Source: Burkholderia oklahomensis C6786 (lineage in GTDB: Bacteria; Pseudomonadota; Gammaproteobacteria; Burkholderiales; Burkholderiaceae). From it: 64,000 nucleotides of DNA. Shown one piece after another: positions 8,365 through 17,778 of the stretch; the first letter of the stretch is position 1, and every line of letters starts with the position of its first letter. The notes beneath the pieces were generated by a model. The model was not told where the DNA came from. It did no database searches and worked only from the letters and a program-made list of their open reading frames with translations. Location: the NCBI RefSeq assembly GCF_000959365.1, contig NZ_CP009556.1:2728001-2792000 (forward strand), read 5' to 3'. The position numbers and the translations under genes are program-made.

Positions 8365-10014
8365 ATGTTCATTTCCCGAATACGCGTTCCGCTCGTCCTC
8401 GCAGGCGCGACGGCCGCCGTGCTGTGCGCGGCCGCGCATGCGTCGAGCGCGCCTTGCCCGTCGCCGTCCCCGACGCTCGCCGACGGCACGCCGCAATGGC
8501 GCCCCGCGCTGCACTACGCGCCGCAGCGCAACTGGATGAACGACCCGAACGGCCTCGTCTACGACGGCGGCGTCTATCACCTGTTCTATCAATACAATCC
8601 GCACGGCAACTTCTGGGGCGACATGTCCTGGGGGCACGCGACGAGCCGCGACCTCGTGCACTGGGACGAGCAGCCGGTCGCGATGCCGGCGAACGCGCGC
8701 GAGGAGATCTTCTCCGGATCGATCGTCGCCGACGCGCGCAATACGTCGGGCCTCGGCACCGCGAGTGCGCCGCCGCTCGTCGCGCTGTATACGAGCGTCT
8801 ACAAGGCGGGCTCCGGCCACGCGCCCGGCACGCAGGCGCAATCGCTCGCGTACAGCATCGATCACGGCAGGACGTGGCGGCCGTACGCGCACAATCCGGT
8901 GTTGACGCTCGAGCCCGAATCACAGCATTTCCGCGACCCGAAAGTATCGTGGTACGCGCCGGGCGGCTACTGGCTGATGTCGACCGTCGTCGCCGATGCG
9001 CACGTCGTCAAGCTGTATCGGTCGAGCGACTTGATCCACTGGGACTTTCTCAGTGACTTCACGCTGCCCGACGTCCCGCATCGCGGCGCGCTGTGGGAAA
9101 TGCCCGAGCTGCTGCCGATGCCGCTCGACGGCGCCGCACGACGCACGAAGTGGGTGATGATCGTCAACGTCAATCCGTGGTCGATCGCGGGCGGCTCGGG
9201 CGCGATGTACTTCGTCGGCAGCTTCGACGGCAAGACGTTCACGCCCGATCGCGTCGCGCCGGCGAACGCCGATCCCGCGCAGTATCAATGGCTGGATCAC
9301 GGCGCCGATTACTATGCGGCCGGCACGTTCGCGAACGCACCGGGCGATCGTCCGGTCGCGATCGCGTGGATGAGCAATTGGGATTACGCAGACCGTATCC
9401 CGACGACGCCGTGGAAAGGCGCGATGACGCTGCCGCGCGAGCTCGCGCTGAAGACGATCGACGGCCGGCCGCGGCTGACGTTCGCGCCCGCCCGGTCGTT
9501 CGATGCGTTCGCGCGCAATCGGCCTGCCGTGCGCGTCGGGTCGCTCGCGGTCGCATCGTCGACGCGTGAGCTCGGCGCGGATACGCGCGGCACCGTGCAG
9601 CGTATCGCGCTGACGATCGAGCCTCGATCGGCGCGTCGCGCCGGGGTGGTCGTGCGGCGTTCGGCAGACGGCCGCACCGGCACGCGAATCGTCTACGACA
9701 CCGTAGCGCGCACGCTGAGCGTCGATCGCTCGGCTTCCGGCGAGATCAATTTTTCGAACGCATTCAGCAAGCAGCACATCGTCGCGCTACCGCTCGTGAA
9801 CGGGAAACTGCGGCTCGACGTGATCGTCGATCGCGGTTCGATCGAAGTGTTCGACGGCGACGGCCGGACCGTCGTCACCGATCTCGTGTTTCCGTCGCCG
9901 GCGGACGATCGGATCGCCGTGTTCGCCGAAGGCGGCGACGCGACGTTCAGCGACGTCGTGGTGACGAATCTCGACGCGAAGGCGCTCGCGCCAGGGACGT
10001 GCGCGAAATATTAA
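8365..10014 (+). CDS. sacC: Exported GH32 levanase/fructanase
   Basis: A 549-residue glycoside hydrolase family 32 protein. The motifs are WMNDPNG (nucleophile Asp60), FRDPK (Asp191) and WEMPEL (acid/base Glu245, the family WEC motif). A beta-sandwich C-terminal region includes 'GSIEVFDGDGRTVVTDLVFP'. A signal peptide is clear (about residues 1-27, ending AAAHA). The ATG at 8365 follows an AAGGAT ribosome site. It should hydrolyse beta-fructosyl bonds of levan, inulin or sucrose in the periplasm or outside the cell. Exo or endo action cannot be told from sequence. It probably shares the levansucrase promoter, since the 131-bp gap shows no obvious terminator. No sugar transporter is adjacent. 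Confidence 0.9.
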   Translation: MFISRIRVPLVLAGATAAVLCAAAHASSAPCPSPSPTLADGTPQWRPALHYAPQRNWMNDPNGLVYDGGVYHLFYQYNPHGNFWGDMSWGHATSRDLVHWDEQPVAMPANAREEIFSGSIVADARNTSGLGTASAPPLVALYTSVYKAGSGHAPGTQAQSLAYSIDHGRTWRPYAHNPVLTLEPESQHFRDPKVSWYAPGGYWLMSTVVADAHVVKLYRSSDLIHWDFLSDFTLPDVPHRGALWEMPELLPMPLDGAARRTKWVMIVNVNPWSIAGGSGAMYFVGSFDGKTFTPDRVAPANADPAQYQWLDHGADYYAAGTFANAPGDRPVAIAWMSNWDYADRIPTTPWKGAMTLPRELALKTIDGRPRLTFAPARSFDAFARNRPAVRVGSLAVASSTRELGADTRGTVQRIALTIEPRSARRAGVVVRRSADGRTGTRIVYDTVARTLSVDRSASGEINFSNAFSKQHIVALPLVNGKLRLDVIVDRGSIEVFDGDGRTVVTDLVFPSPADDRIAVFAEGGDATFSDVVVTNLDAKALAPGTCAKY

Positions 10015-10086
10015 GGGTGACTGACGATTTCGCGGTCGATGTACTCGCCGCGTTCTGTCGGCGGAGACGGAGATGCCACCGTGCGG

Positions 10087-10120
10087 AAGACGAGCGACAC
10101 AGGCGCGCTTCGCTCGTCTT
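10087..10120. terminator. Probable terminator between levanase and the rhamnolipid operon
   Basis: Perfect 10-bp inverted repeat AAGACGAGCG (10087-10096) / CGCTCGTCTT (10111-10120) with a 14-nt loop. It lies 73 bp after the levanase stop, within the gap to the convergent rhamnolipid operon. T-tracts are short on both strands. The remaining 10015-10281 sequence shows no gene. Confidence 0.5.
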
Positions 10121-10281
10121 TCGCATCGGAAGCGTGTGACATGACATCCCCCATCCGATCACGCCACGTCGCGCGCCGATCCTGGCAGCACGCCGATCCG
10201 GCGGAACCGTGGGCATCCCGGCGATACGACCGGCGCGAAGCCGTCGCGCGCCTGATCGATCAACCTCCCGCCGACGCCCGC

Positions 10282-11805
10282 TCACTTCCCGCCGTCGTTC
10301 GCCCGAATCACCGCGTCGGCGGCCGCATCGGCCTCCTCCGCATCGCCGTCGTGCACCCGCGTGCGCAGCCCCGGCAGCGGCGCTTCGCCGTCCAGCAAAT
10401 GCCCCCCGCGCGCCTTCGTCTCCACGGTCGCCCGCATCGACAGCCCCACCCGCAGCGGATGCGCCGTCAATTCCGACGCCTCCAGCGAGATCACCACCGG
10501 CACCCGCTGCACCACCTTGATCCAGTTCCCCGCCGCGTTCTGCGACGGCAGCATCGAGAACGCGCTCCCCGTCCCCGCCGAGAAGCCCTCCACCCGACCG
10601 TGATACGTCACCCGCGAGCCGTACAGGTCCGATTCCAGCCGCACCGGCTGCCCGACCCGCATGTGGCGGATCTGCCCTTCCTTGAAGTTCGCCTCCACCC
10701 ACACCTGCCGCAACTGCACCACCGACATCAGCGGCACGCCCGGCCCCACCTGCTGGCCGATCTGCACCGACCGCTGCCCCACCGTGCCGTCCACCGGCGA
10801 CACGATCGTCGTCCGCTTCAGGTTCCGGTACGCGAGCTTGTACTGCGCGGCCGCCTGCTGCACCGACGGGTTCTGCTCCACCGGCCGCTCGCTGCCCAGC
10901 GCGCGCGCCGCGTCCCGCTGCGCCCGCGCGCTCGCCAGCGCCGCCTGCGCGTTCGCCAGGTTCGACTTCGCCCGCGCCAGCTCCTCCGGCGCCACCACCT
11001 CCACCGACGCCCCCGCCCGCGCCCGATACGCCTGCTGCGCGAGCTTCAGGTCCGCCTCCCGCGCCTTCACCGTCTCCTCGTACATCCCCATCGAGATCCG
11101 CGTGTTCGCGACCTGCCGCACCGCCTGCGCGAGCTGCGCCTGCGCCTGCTCGAACGTCGCCGACGCGTCCGCGTCGTCCAGCTTCGCCAGCACCTGGCCC
11201 GCCTTCACCTGCTGCGTGTCCGTCACCCGGATGTCCGTCACCGTCCCCTGGATCTGCGCGGCGATCTGCACGATGTTGCCGGCGACGTACGCGTCGTCGG
11301 TCTCCTCGCTGTAGCGGCCGACGAGGAACCAGTAAAGCCCCGCCGCCAGCGCCACGATCGCCAGCAGTCCGAACAGCACCGTGAAGCGGCGGCGGCGCGT
11401 CGCGCGGCGGGCGGCGAGGGACGCGGCGTCTTCGGGGCGGGCGGACGGTCCGTCCGCGGCCGGATGCTTCGCGGGCGAGCCGTCGGCGCTCGCCGTGTCG
11501 TTTTGCGTCTTCGCGCGCAGGGGGTCGGTGGCGGTATCGTTCAAGGTCTTCGCGTGCGTGGTGTCGGTGGCGCCATGATGCGGCGGCCAGGTGGGCTCGA
11601 GCGCGACGGCGGTCTTGCCCGATGCGCTCGCATGCTCGGTAACGGTGTCGGTCGATTCTCTCGGGTGCACGATGGAAGTGGCGTTCGATGGGTTCGGGTT
11701 TGACGGGGTCGTGTGCGCGGCGCGCTTGCCTCGGCCGGCTCGCTCGTCGACCGGGTCGTCAGCTTGGTCGCATGCGCGCGGCCATTCGCCGGCTCGATCA
11801 ATCAT
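10282..11805 (-). CDS. HlyD/EmrA-family membrane fusion protein of the rhamnolipid export system
   Basis: Periplasmic adaptor of EmrA type, 507 residues if it starts at the ATG (11805) that overlaps the NodT gene end. It has one membrane segment (about residues 141-162) followed by ETDDAYVAGN, a biotinyl-lipoyl domain ('AAQIQGTVTDIRVTDTQQVK'), a coiled-coil hairpin and a beta-barrel with 'VSPVDGTVGQRSVQIGQQVG'. The roughly 140-residue Thr/Ala/Asp-rich N-terminal extension is much longer than in EmrA. A GTG start near residue 47 is therefore possible. It is the last gene of the rhl operon. With the DHA2 permease and NodT channel it would form a tripartite pump, presumably for rhamnolipid; that substrate is inferred from context. 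Confidence 0.88.
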   Translation of the reverse strand: MIDRAGEWPRACDQADDPVDERAGRGKRAAHTTPSNPNPSNATSIVHPRESTDTVTEHASASGKTAVALEPTWPPHHGATDTTHAKTLNDTATDPLRAKTQNDTASADGSPAKHPAADGPSARPEDAASLAARRATRRRRFTVLFGLLAIVALAAGLYWFLVGRYSEETDDAYVAGNIVQIAAQIQGTVTDIRVTDTQQVKAGQVLAKLDDADASATFEQAQAQLAQAVRQVANTRISMGMYEETVKAREADLKLAQQAYRARAGASVEVVAPEELARAKSNLANAQAALASARAQRDAARALGSERPVEQNPSVQQAAAQYKLAYRNLKRTTIVSPVDGTVGQRSVQIGQQVGPGVPLMSVVQLRQVWVEANFKEGQIRHMRVGQPVRLESDLYGSRVTYHGRVEGFSAGTGSAFSMLPSQNAAGNWIKVVQRVPVVISLEASELTAHPLRVGLSMRATVETKARGGHLLDGEAPLPGLRTRVHDGDAEEADAAADAVIRANDGGK

Positions 11806-13351
11806 GCGGCGTCTCGGCCGGCCGCGGCGCCGCCGCGAACGGCTTGCCCGCCTGCGCGAGCGGCGCGCCGCTCGCCTGCCGTCCGTCGAAGCCCCCGCCC
11901 AGCGCACCGATCAGCCCCACCCGCAGCGTCCGCCGACGCGCCTGCAGCTCGATCGCGTGCGACCGCTCGTCCAGCAGCGTCAGCCTCGCCAGGTTCACGT
12001 CCTTCTGCATCCCCATCCCCCGCCGGTGCCGGTCCTCCGCCAGCGCCACCATCCGCTGCGCCGAGCGCACCGCCTGCTGCTGCTCCTTCAGCAGCGCATC
12101 GACCGTCGACAGCGACGTCAACTGCCGCGCCACCTCGCCCAGCGCCGCATCCACCGTCTGGTTGTACAGCGCCAGCGCCACGTCCGCGTTCGCCACGTCG
12201 CCCCCCAGCTTCGCCTTCAGCCGGCCGCGATCGAAGACCGGCAGCGACAGCGCCGGCCCGATCGAGCCGCCCAGCGCGTCCCGCGAGAACAGCGACGCCG
12301 GCGTCAGCGCGAACAGCCCGCCCAGCGCCGCCAGGTTCACGTCCGGGTAGAACGACGCGCGCGTGCCGTCGATCGCCGCGTACGCCGATTCCACCCGCAG
12401 CCGCGCCGCGACGATGTCCGGCCGCCGCCCCAGCAGCTCCGCCGGCAGCCGCGCCGGCAGCGGCGCGTCGGCGAGCGGCGCGAGCTTCGGCCGCGCGAGC
12501 GACAGCCCCCGCTCCGGCCCGCGACCCGTCAGCCCCCCCAGTTGCAGCTTCAGCAGCTGGATCTGCTCGCCGGTCAGCGCGATCTGCTCGAGCAGCTTGC
12601 TGCGCTTGAGCGCCGCGTCGTCGGCGTCGTAGCCGTTGTCGATCCCGCGCGCCGCGCGCTCGCGCAGCACCGTCTCGACCTGCTCGCTCGACCGGCGCTT
12701 CTGCTGCAGCAGGTCGCGCAGCGCGTAGGCGCGGTCCAGCTCGCCGTACAGCGTCACCATCGCCACCGACAGCGTGAGCCGCGCCTGCTCCGCCTCGACC
12801 CGCGCCGCGTCGCGCATCGACATCAAGCCGCGCGTCGCCGCCGCGTTCTTGCCCCACAGGTCCATCTGGTAGTTCAGCCCGACGAACAGCGACGACGACG
12901 ACATCACCGATTCGCCGACGAGCGGCACCGACACCGGGAAGCCGTTCACCACCGTGTTCACGGTGCCGCCCGAGCGCGGCAGGTGCGCCTTGCTCAGCGA
13001 CGCGCCCGCCGTCGCCGTCAGGCCCGTCAGCGATTCGAACTGCTGCAGCTGCGACTGCGCGACGCCGATCCGCGCCTGCGCGGCCTGCAGCGTCGGGTTG
13101 CGCTGCAGCGCTTCGCCGACCAGCGTGTCGAGCTGCGGATCGCCGAACTGCCTGACCCAGTCCGGGCTCGGCCAGGCGCCGTGCGTGGCGCCGCCCGTCG
13201 TCTGCGCGAGCGCGTCGCCGTCAAGCTCGCGCGGCGCGAGCGTCGGCTTGAAGCCCGACGGCACGCAGCCGGCGAGCGTCCATGCGAGTGTCGCGAGCGC
13301 GAGCCAGCGCGCCCCACGTCCGACTGCCGTTCTCGTTGCTTCCTGATTCAT
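11798..13351 (-). CDS. NodT/OprM-family outer-membrane efflux lipoprotein
   Basis: Outer-membrane channel of 517 residues with two TolC-type OEP repeats. The preferred ATG at 13351 gives a lipoprotein signal MNQEATRTAVGR..., ending in the lipobox LAGC. An ATG at 13414 would add 21 residues before it and hide the signal. Family features include 'DWVRQFGDPQLDTLV' near the N-terminus, 'LGRRPDIVAARLRVESA', and the second-repeat 'YNQTVDAALGEVARQL'. Its stop overlaps the adaptor start (ATGA-type coupling). It sits after rhlC in the rhamnolipid operon and likely provides the outer-membrane exit duct for the EmrAB-like pump. Confidence 0.9.
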   Translation of the reverse strand: MNQEATRTAVGRGARWLALATLAWTLAGCVPSGFKPTLAPRELDGDALAQTTGGATHGAWPSPDWVRQFGDPQLDTLVGEALQRNPTLQAAQARIGVAQSQLQQFESLTGLTATAGASLSKAHLPRSGGTVNTVVNGFPVSVPLVGESVMSSSSLFVGLNYQMDLWGKNAAATRGLMSMRDAARVEAEQARLTLSVAMVTLYGELDRAYALRDLLQQKRRSSEQVETVLRERAARGIDNGYDADDAALKRSKLLEQIALTGEQIQLLKLQLGGLTGRGPERGLSLARPKLAPLADAPLPARLPAELLGRRPDIVAARLRVESAYAAIDGTRASFYPDVNLAALGGLFALTPASLFSRDALGGSIGPALSLPVFDRGRLKAKLGGDVANADVALALYNQTVDAALGEVARQLTSLSTVDALLKEQQQAVRSAQRMVALAEDRHRRGMGMQKDVNLARLTLLDERSHAIELQARRRTLRVGLIGALGGGFDGRQASGAPLAQAGKPFAAAPRPAETPHD

Positions 13352-13432
13352 CCGCGTCGGGTGTCCTTCATGCGCGCCGGGTCGTTTGTCATGATGTAGC
13401 GTTGCGTGCGTCAAGTTCGACAGATCATCCGC

Positions 13433-14512
13433 CTACCGTCCGGTTTCATCGACAGCCGGATTCCAAGGTTGTCTCGCCGTGATCTCACCCTCGTGACGCA
13501 AGGCGTCAGGCATCACGTCGCGGCGAGGTTCGTTCGGGCTGCTTGACGATTCCGGTTGACCCGCCCCGCGTTGCCGCACGGGCGACCCAGCCGCCCCGCC
13601 CGAGCGCGCCGCCTCGATCGAGCCCAAGCGGCCGAACAATCCGTCGAGCACGCCCAGCGCGATCCCGCGCAGCTTCGCGCCCTTCTCCCGCTCGCACAGC
13701 ACCACCTGGATCACCTGCCACACCGTCAGCAGATTCGGCACCAGCGCGACCGGAAACCGCAAGCCGTACTGCAGCCCCAGATGCATCGCGTTGCGCGCGC
13801 CGTAATACCGCCGCTGCCACGAATGATGCATCGCGGTCAGCTCGAACGGCCCCACCCGGTGCCGCCGGCGCGCGCCGATCCGGTGCGTCAGCACGAGCGA
13901 CGGCACCACGTACAGCGGCACGTTGCGCGCCAGCGCCCGCAGGCAATACTCGGTGTCGACGTGGTCGATGAACAGCGCCTCGTCGAACCGCCCCAGCTCC
14001 GCATAGGCCGCCCGCGAGATCACGCTGCCCGACGAGATCAGGAACGCGCAGCGCAGCGGCGCCGTTTCGCCCTCCACCCGCACCCGATGCACCGTCACGC
14101 CGTTCGTCATCAGCTCCGGCAGGAACCGCCGATCGTTCGCGTCGTAGATCCGCGGCCCCGCGATGAACGCGCCCGCGCCCAGTCGCGCGCACGTGTCGCG
14201 CATCCGCGCCACGAACGTCGCCGGCACCGTCGAATCCTGGTCGAACAGCGCGACCGCGTCGATGCCCTGCGCGAACAGCGCCGACAGCCCCGCGTTGTAC
14301 GCGCCCGCCACCCCGCCGCGGTTGCCGTGGTGCCGCCACACGACGTTCGCCCGCGACGACAGCGCGCGCACCCGCTCGCGCGCGAGCGCGTGCTCCTGCG
14401 GCGTGTTGTCGACCACCGCGAGCGCGTCGCTGTCGCGCGCGAGCGCCGCCAGGCCCGATAGCTGCTCGTCCGTCGGGTAATACAGAATCACCAGCGCGCC
14501 CAAGGTCGTCAT
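13433..14512 (-). CDS. rhlC: Rhamnosyltransferase 2 (dirhamnolipid synthase)
   Basis: A 359-residue GT-A glycosyltransferase of family 2. The N-terminus MTTLGALVILYYPTDEQL and 'ALAVVDNTPQE', the nucleotide-sugar region 'GNRGGVAGAYNAGL' and the DxD-like 'LFDQDSTVPATF' fit RhlC, as do 'FIDHVDTEYCLRA' and 'RRYYGARNAMHLGLQYG'. RhlC adds a second dTDP-L-rhamnose to mono-rhamnolipid. Its separation from rhlB by a DHA2 exporter gene is the known Burkholderia arrangement, unlike Pseudomonas where rhlC is unlinked. The last 60 or so residues, after GSIEAARS, are low-complexity and poorly conserved-looking. A 149-bp gap separates it from the exporter gene, with no terminator seen. Confidence 0.92.
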   Translation of the reverse strand: MTTLGALVILYYPTDEQLSGLAALARDSDALAVVDNTPQEHALARERVRALSSRANVVWRHHGNRGGVAGAYNAGLSALFAQGIDAVALFDQDSTVPATFVARMRDTCARLGAGAFIAGPRIYDANDRRFLPELMTNGVTVHRVRVEGETAPLRCAFLISSGSVISRAAYAELGRFDEALFIDHVDTEYCLRALARNVPLYVVPSLVLTHRIGARRRHRVGPFELTAMHHSWQRRYYGARNAMHLGLQYGLRFPVALVPNLLTVWQVIQVVLCEREKGAKLRGIALGVLDGLFGRLGSIEAARSGGAAGSPVRQRGAGQPESSSSPNEPRRDVMPDALRHEGEITARQPWNPAVDETGR

Positions 14513-14661
14513 CGTGCTTCCTTCGGTGGTTCGAGGTTGTCGCTTCGTCGCCGCATCGATGCCCCCAGTCGTCAGGACTTCGATGCATCGCCCTTCGTCT
14601 TCGGCAAATCAGGGGGAGAGCGGCCGATCGCGGCCGCACGCACGCGGGCGGCCACACCGCC

Positions 14662-16218
14662 TCAATGCCCCAGCGTCGCCGCCGCCCCCCGCTTCGGCCG
14701 CGTCAGCCACATCAGCCCCGCCAGCAGCAGGCACGTCCCGCTCGCCATGTAGAACATGTCGTTCGTCGCCATCATGTACGCCTGCTGCCGCACCACCTGG
14801 TGCAGCGAGCTCAGCTCCCGCGCCCCGTGCATCCCCATCGCGTGCAGCGCGTCCACGTACCGCTGCGTGTTCTCCGACGCCCGCGTCACCGACTGCGACA
14901 CCACCGCGTAGTGGTACGTCGCACGGTTGTCCCACCACGTCACGCTCAGCGCCGTCCCGAACGCCGCCGACAGCGTCCTCAGGAAGTTCGACAGGCTCGA
15001 CGCCGCCGCCAGCTTCTCGTCCGGCACCCGCGACAGCGTCGCCGCCGTCAGCGGAATGAAGAAGCACGGCAGCCCCACCCCCTGGATCAGCCGCGGCGTC
15101 ACCACCTGCGCGAACGTCATCGTCAGCGTGAAGTGCGTGCTCCACCACATCACCCCCGCGAACACCCCAAACCCGAACGTCACCAGCACCCGCGCGTCCA
15201 CCCGGCTCGCGTACACCCCCACCAGGATCGAGAACACCAGCGCCAGCACCCCCATCGACGCCGTCGCCAGCCCCGCCTGGTAGGCCGTGTATCCCATCAC
15301 CGCCTGCAGCCACAGCGGAAACACCACCCCCACCACCGAGAAACTCATCATCCCCAGCGAGATGATCACCACGCAGAACGTGAAGGTCCGCTCCCGGAAC
15401 AGGCTCAGGTCCACCACCGGATGCGCCTCCCCCGCCTCCCAGATCAGCAGCGACGTGAGCGACACCCCCGCCGTGATCGCCAGCGTCGTGATCAGCGACG
15501 AATCGAACCAGCCCCGGTCGTGACCCAGGTCCAGCATCGCCTGCAGCGACCCCACCCCGATCACCAGCAGCACGATCCCCGGCACGTCGATCGGGCTCGC
15601 CTCGCCCCGCCGCGCCTCCGGGCTCAGCAGCAGCGCGCACACCGCGAACGAGAACAGCCCGATCGGCAAATTGATCAGGAAGATCCACGGCCACGAGAAG
15701 TTGTCGATCAGCCAGCCGCCCACCACCGGCCCGAAGATCGGCGCGAGCAGCACCGTCATCCCCCACAGCGCGAGCGCGAGCGTGCGCTTCGCCGGCGGGA
15801 ACGACCGCATCAGGATCGTCTGCGACAGCGGCACCATCGGCCCCGAGAACAGCCCCTGCAGCGCCCGGCACGCAACCAGCATCTCCAGGTCCCGCGCGAG
15901 CCCGCACAACAGCGACGTCAGCGTGAACAGGATCACCGACGCGACGAACAGCCTCCGCTCGCCCACCCGCCGCGCGAGCCAGCCCGTCAGCGGCACCGCG
16001 ATCGCCGCGGCCACCGAGTACGAGCTGATCACCCACGTGCCCTGGCTGTTCGACACCCCCAGGCTCCCCGAGATCGCCGGCACCGCCACGTTCGCCACCG
16101 TCGAGTCCAGCACCTCGATGAAGGTCGCGAGCGACAGCGCGAACGTCAGGAGCGCGAGCCTCGCGCCGCGCAGCGGCACCGACGCCGGCGCAGCGTTCGA
16201 CAGCGGCACCGCGCTCAT
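14662..16218 (-). CDS. DHA2/EmrB-family MFS exporter of the rhamnolipid operon
   Basis: A 518-residue, 14-helix drug:H+ antiporter-2 permease. The hallmark N-terminal motif 'FIEVLDSTVANVAVPAISG', motif A-like 'GWLARRVGERRLF' and motif C-like 'LAPIFGPVVGGWLIDN' are present. Its start overlaps the rhlB stop (ATGA), so the two are translationally coupled. Position between rhlB and rhlC, plus NodT and HlyD genes downstream, makes rhamnolipid or its lipid precursor the probable substrate. General multidrug export is the alternative. Confidence 0.92.
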   Translation of the reverse strand: MSAVPLSNAAPASVPLRGARLALLTFALSLATFIEVLDSTVANVAVPAISGSLGVSNSQGTWVISSYSVAAAIAVPLTGWLARRVGERRLFVASVILFTLTSLLCGLARDLEMLVACRALQGLFSGPMVPLSQTILMRSFPPAKRTLALALWGMTVLLAPIFGPVVGGWLIDNFSWPWIFLINLPIGLFSFAVCALLLSPEARRGEASPIDVPGIVLLVIGVGSLQAMLDLGHDRGWFDSSLITTLAITAGVSLTSLLIWEAGEAHPVVDLSLFRERTFTFCVVIISLGMMSFSVVGVVFPLWLQAVMGYTAYQAGLATASMGVLALVFSILVGVYASRVDARVLVTFGFGVFAGVMWWSTHFTLTMTFAQVVTPRLIQGVGLPCFFIPLTAATLSRVPDEKLAAASSLSNFLRTLSAAFGTALSVTWWDNRATYHYAVVSQSVTRASENTQRYVDALHAMGMHGARELSSLHQVVRQQAYMMATNDMFYMASGTCLLLAGLMWLTRPKRGAAATLGH

Positions 16219-17516
16219 GCCGGCTGCGCCTGCCGTGCCGCGACGCTCGGCGCGAAGCGCTCGATGAAGCGCGCCGCCTCGTCGCAGCCGTTCGGCTCCG
16301 CCGCCATCCGCGCCCGCACCTGCGCGCAGCGCGCCGCGATGGCGTCATCGCCCAGCACCCGCAGCAGCGCCCGACCGAGCGCCTCGCCCTGCACCGGCGC
16401 GTCCAGCCTCACCCCGCAGCCGCTCGCCGCGACCCGCTGCGCGTTGTCGAACTGGTCGTGCGCGAACGGCGTCACCACCTGCGGCACGCCCGCCGCGTAC
16501 GCCTGCGACGCCGTCCCCACCCCGCCGTGGTGCACCAGCGCGCGGCAGCGCGGCAGCAGCGCCGCCAGCGGCACGTAGCGCCGCCTCAGCAGCGCTACTT
16601 CGCCCGTCTTCGTCCTCGTTGGCCCCGTCGCCCCGTCCGATGCCGCCGGCGCGTCCGGCGCGAGCAGAATCCCACGCCCCCCCGTCGCCCGCAGCGCCGC
16701 CATCACCGCCGCCTCGTACCCCGCGCCGTCCACCCGCGTCGAGCCCGCCGTGAACACCACCGGCGCTTCGCCCGACCCGACGAACGCGTCCAGCTCCGGG
16801 TCCGCGTCCCGCGCCCCCGTCTCGTTGAACAGCGGAAACCCGCTTTGCAGATGATTCGCCGGCCAGTCCGGCTGCGCCGCCGCGAACCACGACGGAAACA
16901 GGCACAGCACCCCGTCCGTCGAATGCAGCCAGCGCCCCAGGATCCGCCGCGCCGGCGCCAGCCCCAGCGACTGCCGCGCCGCGTTCAGCTCCGGCCCGCA
17001 CACCCGGTCCAGCACCTGACGCTCGATCAGCGTCATCAGCCCCGCCTTCACCGGCAGCGGCAAGCCCTTCGGGATCGTCAGCCGCTTGTGCGTCGGCGGC
17101 GCGTGCGCCGACAGCAGCGTCGACGGCGACACCTGCACCGACACGTAGCGCGTCCCGTAGCGCTCCTGCATCAGCCGCGCCGAGAACGCCCACAGCGTCC
17201 CCACCAGCACCGTGTCCGCGTCGCTCAGCGAACGCAGCACGTCGAAGTGCGGCCGCACCACCGGCGCGATCACCCGCCACAGCGTCTTGAACGACGTCCG
17301 CGGATGCCACAGCGCCGGGTCCGCCATCGCCTGCGCGTATTCCTCCGCCGTGCCCACCGGCACGAACGCGAATCCGCTCGCCCGCGCCGCCGCCTCGAAC
17401 GGCGGATGCGTGCAGAACACCACCTCGTGGCCACGCGCCGCCAGCGCCCGGCTCACCCCGAGCAGCGGGTGCACGTCCCCCGCCGACCCGATCGCCGTCA
17501 CGATTACTTTCGACAT
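16215..17516 (-). CDS. rhlB: Rhamnosyltransferase 1 catalytic subunit
   Basis: A 433-residue GT-B glycosyltransferase of family 1. The N-terminal 'AIGSAGDVHPLLGVSRALAA' binds the acceptor side. The C-terminal 'LVHHGGVGTASQAYAAGVPQ' and 'PFAHDQFDNAQRV' form the nucleotide-sugar site. RhlB joins dTDP-L-rhamnose to the 3-(3-hydroxyalkanoyloxy)alkanoate made by RhlA, yielding mono-rhamnolipid at the inner membrane. Start chosen: ATG at 17516 (MSKVIVTAIG); the longer frame upstream is Arg/Pro-rich and lacks family sequence. The gap to rhlA is 262 bp with no recognisable gene or terminator, so the two may still be co-transcribed. Confidence 0.93.
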   Translation of the reverse strand: MSKVIVTAIGSAGDVHPLLGVSRALAARGHEVVFCTHPPFEAAARASGFAFVPVGTAEEYAQAMADPALWHPRTSFKTLWRVIAPVVRPHFDVLRSLSDADTVLVGTLWAFSARLMQERYGTRYVSVQVSPSTLLSAHAPPTHKRLTIPKGLPLPVKAGLMTLIERQVLDRVCGPELNAARQSLGLAPARRILGRWLHSTDGVLCLFPSWFAAAQPDWPANHLQSGFPLFNETGARDADPELDAFVGSGEAPVVFTAGSTRVDGAGYEAAVMAALRATGGRGILLAPDAPAASDGATGPTRTKTGEVALLRRRYVPLAALLPRCRALVHHGGVGTASQAYAAGVPQVVTPFAHDQFDNAQRVAASGCGVRLDAPVQGEALGRALLRVLGDDAIAARCAQVRARMAAEPNGCDEAARFIERFAPSVAARQAQPA

Positions 17517-17778
17517 CGCTTCGTCACTCAATGCACGCGGCATCCGACGGACGCGCGCAGCGGGCCGTGTTCGAACCGGATAGGCCGCCATCGGCCTGGC
17601 CCAATGCGGACGCCGCCGCGCGCTTCCGTCGAACGAACGATCCTCGCCGTGGCCGGCCATCGCCACGAGGCCCGATACGCGTCACGCCGATTTGCCTGTT
17701 TGAACGAGCCGGGACCGCCGCGCGCCGAACGGCCGCGCGCATGACATCCTCCCGTCTGCCTTGGACCGCCGCCCCGCG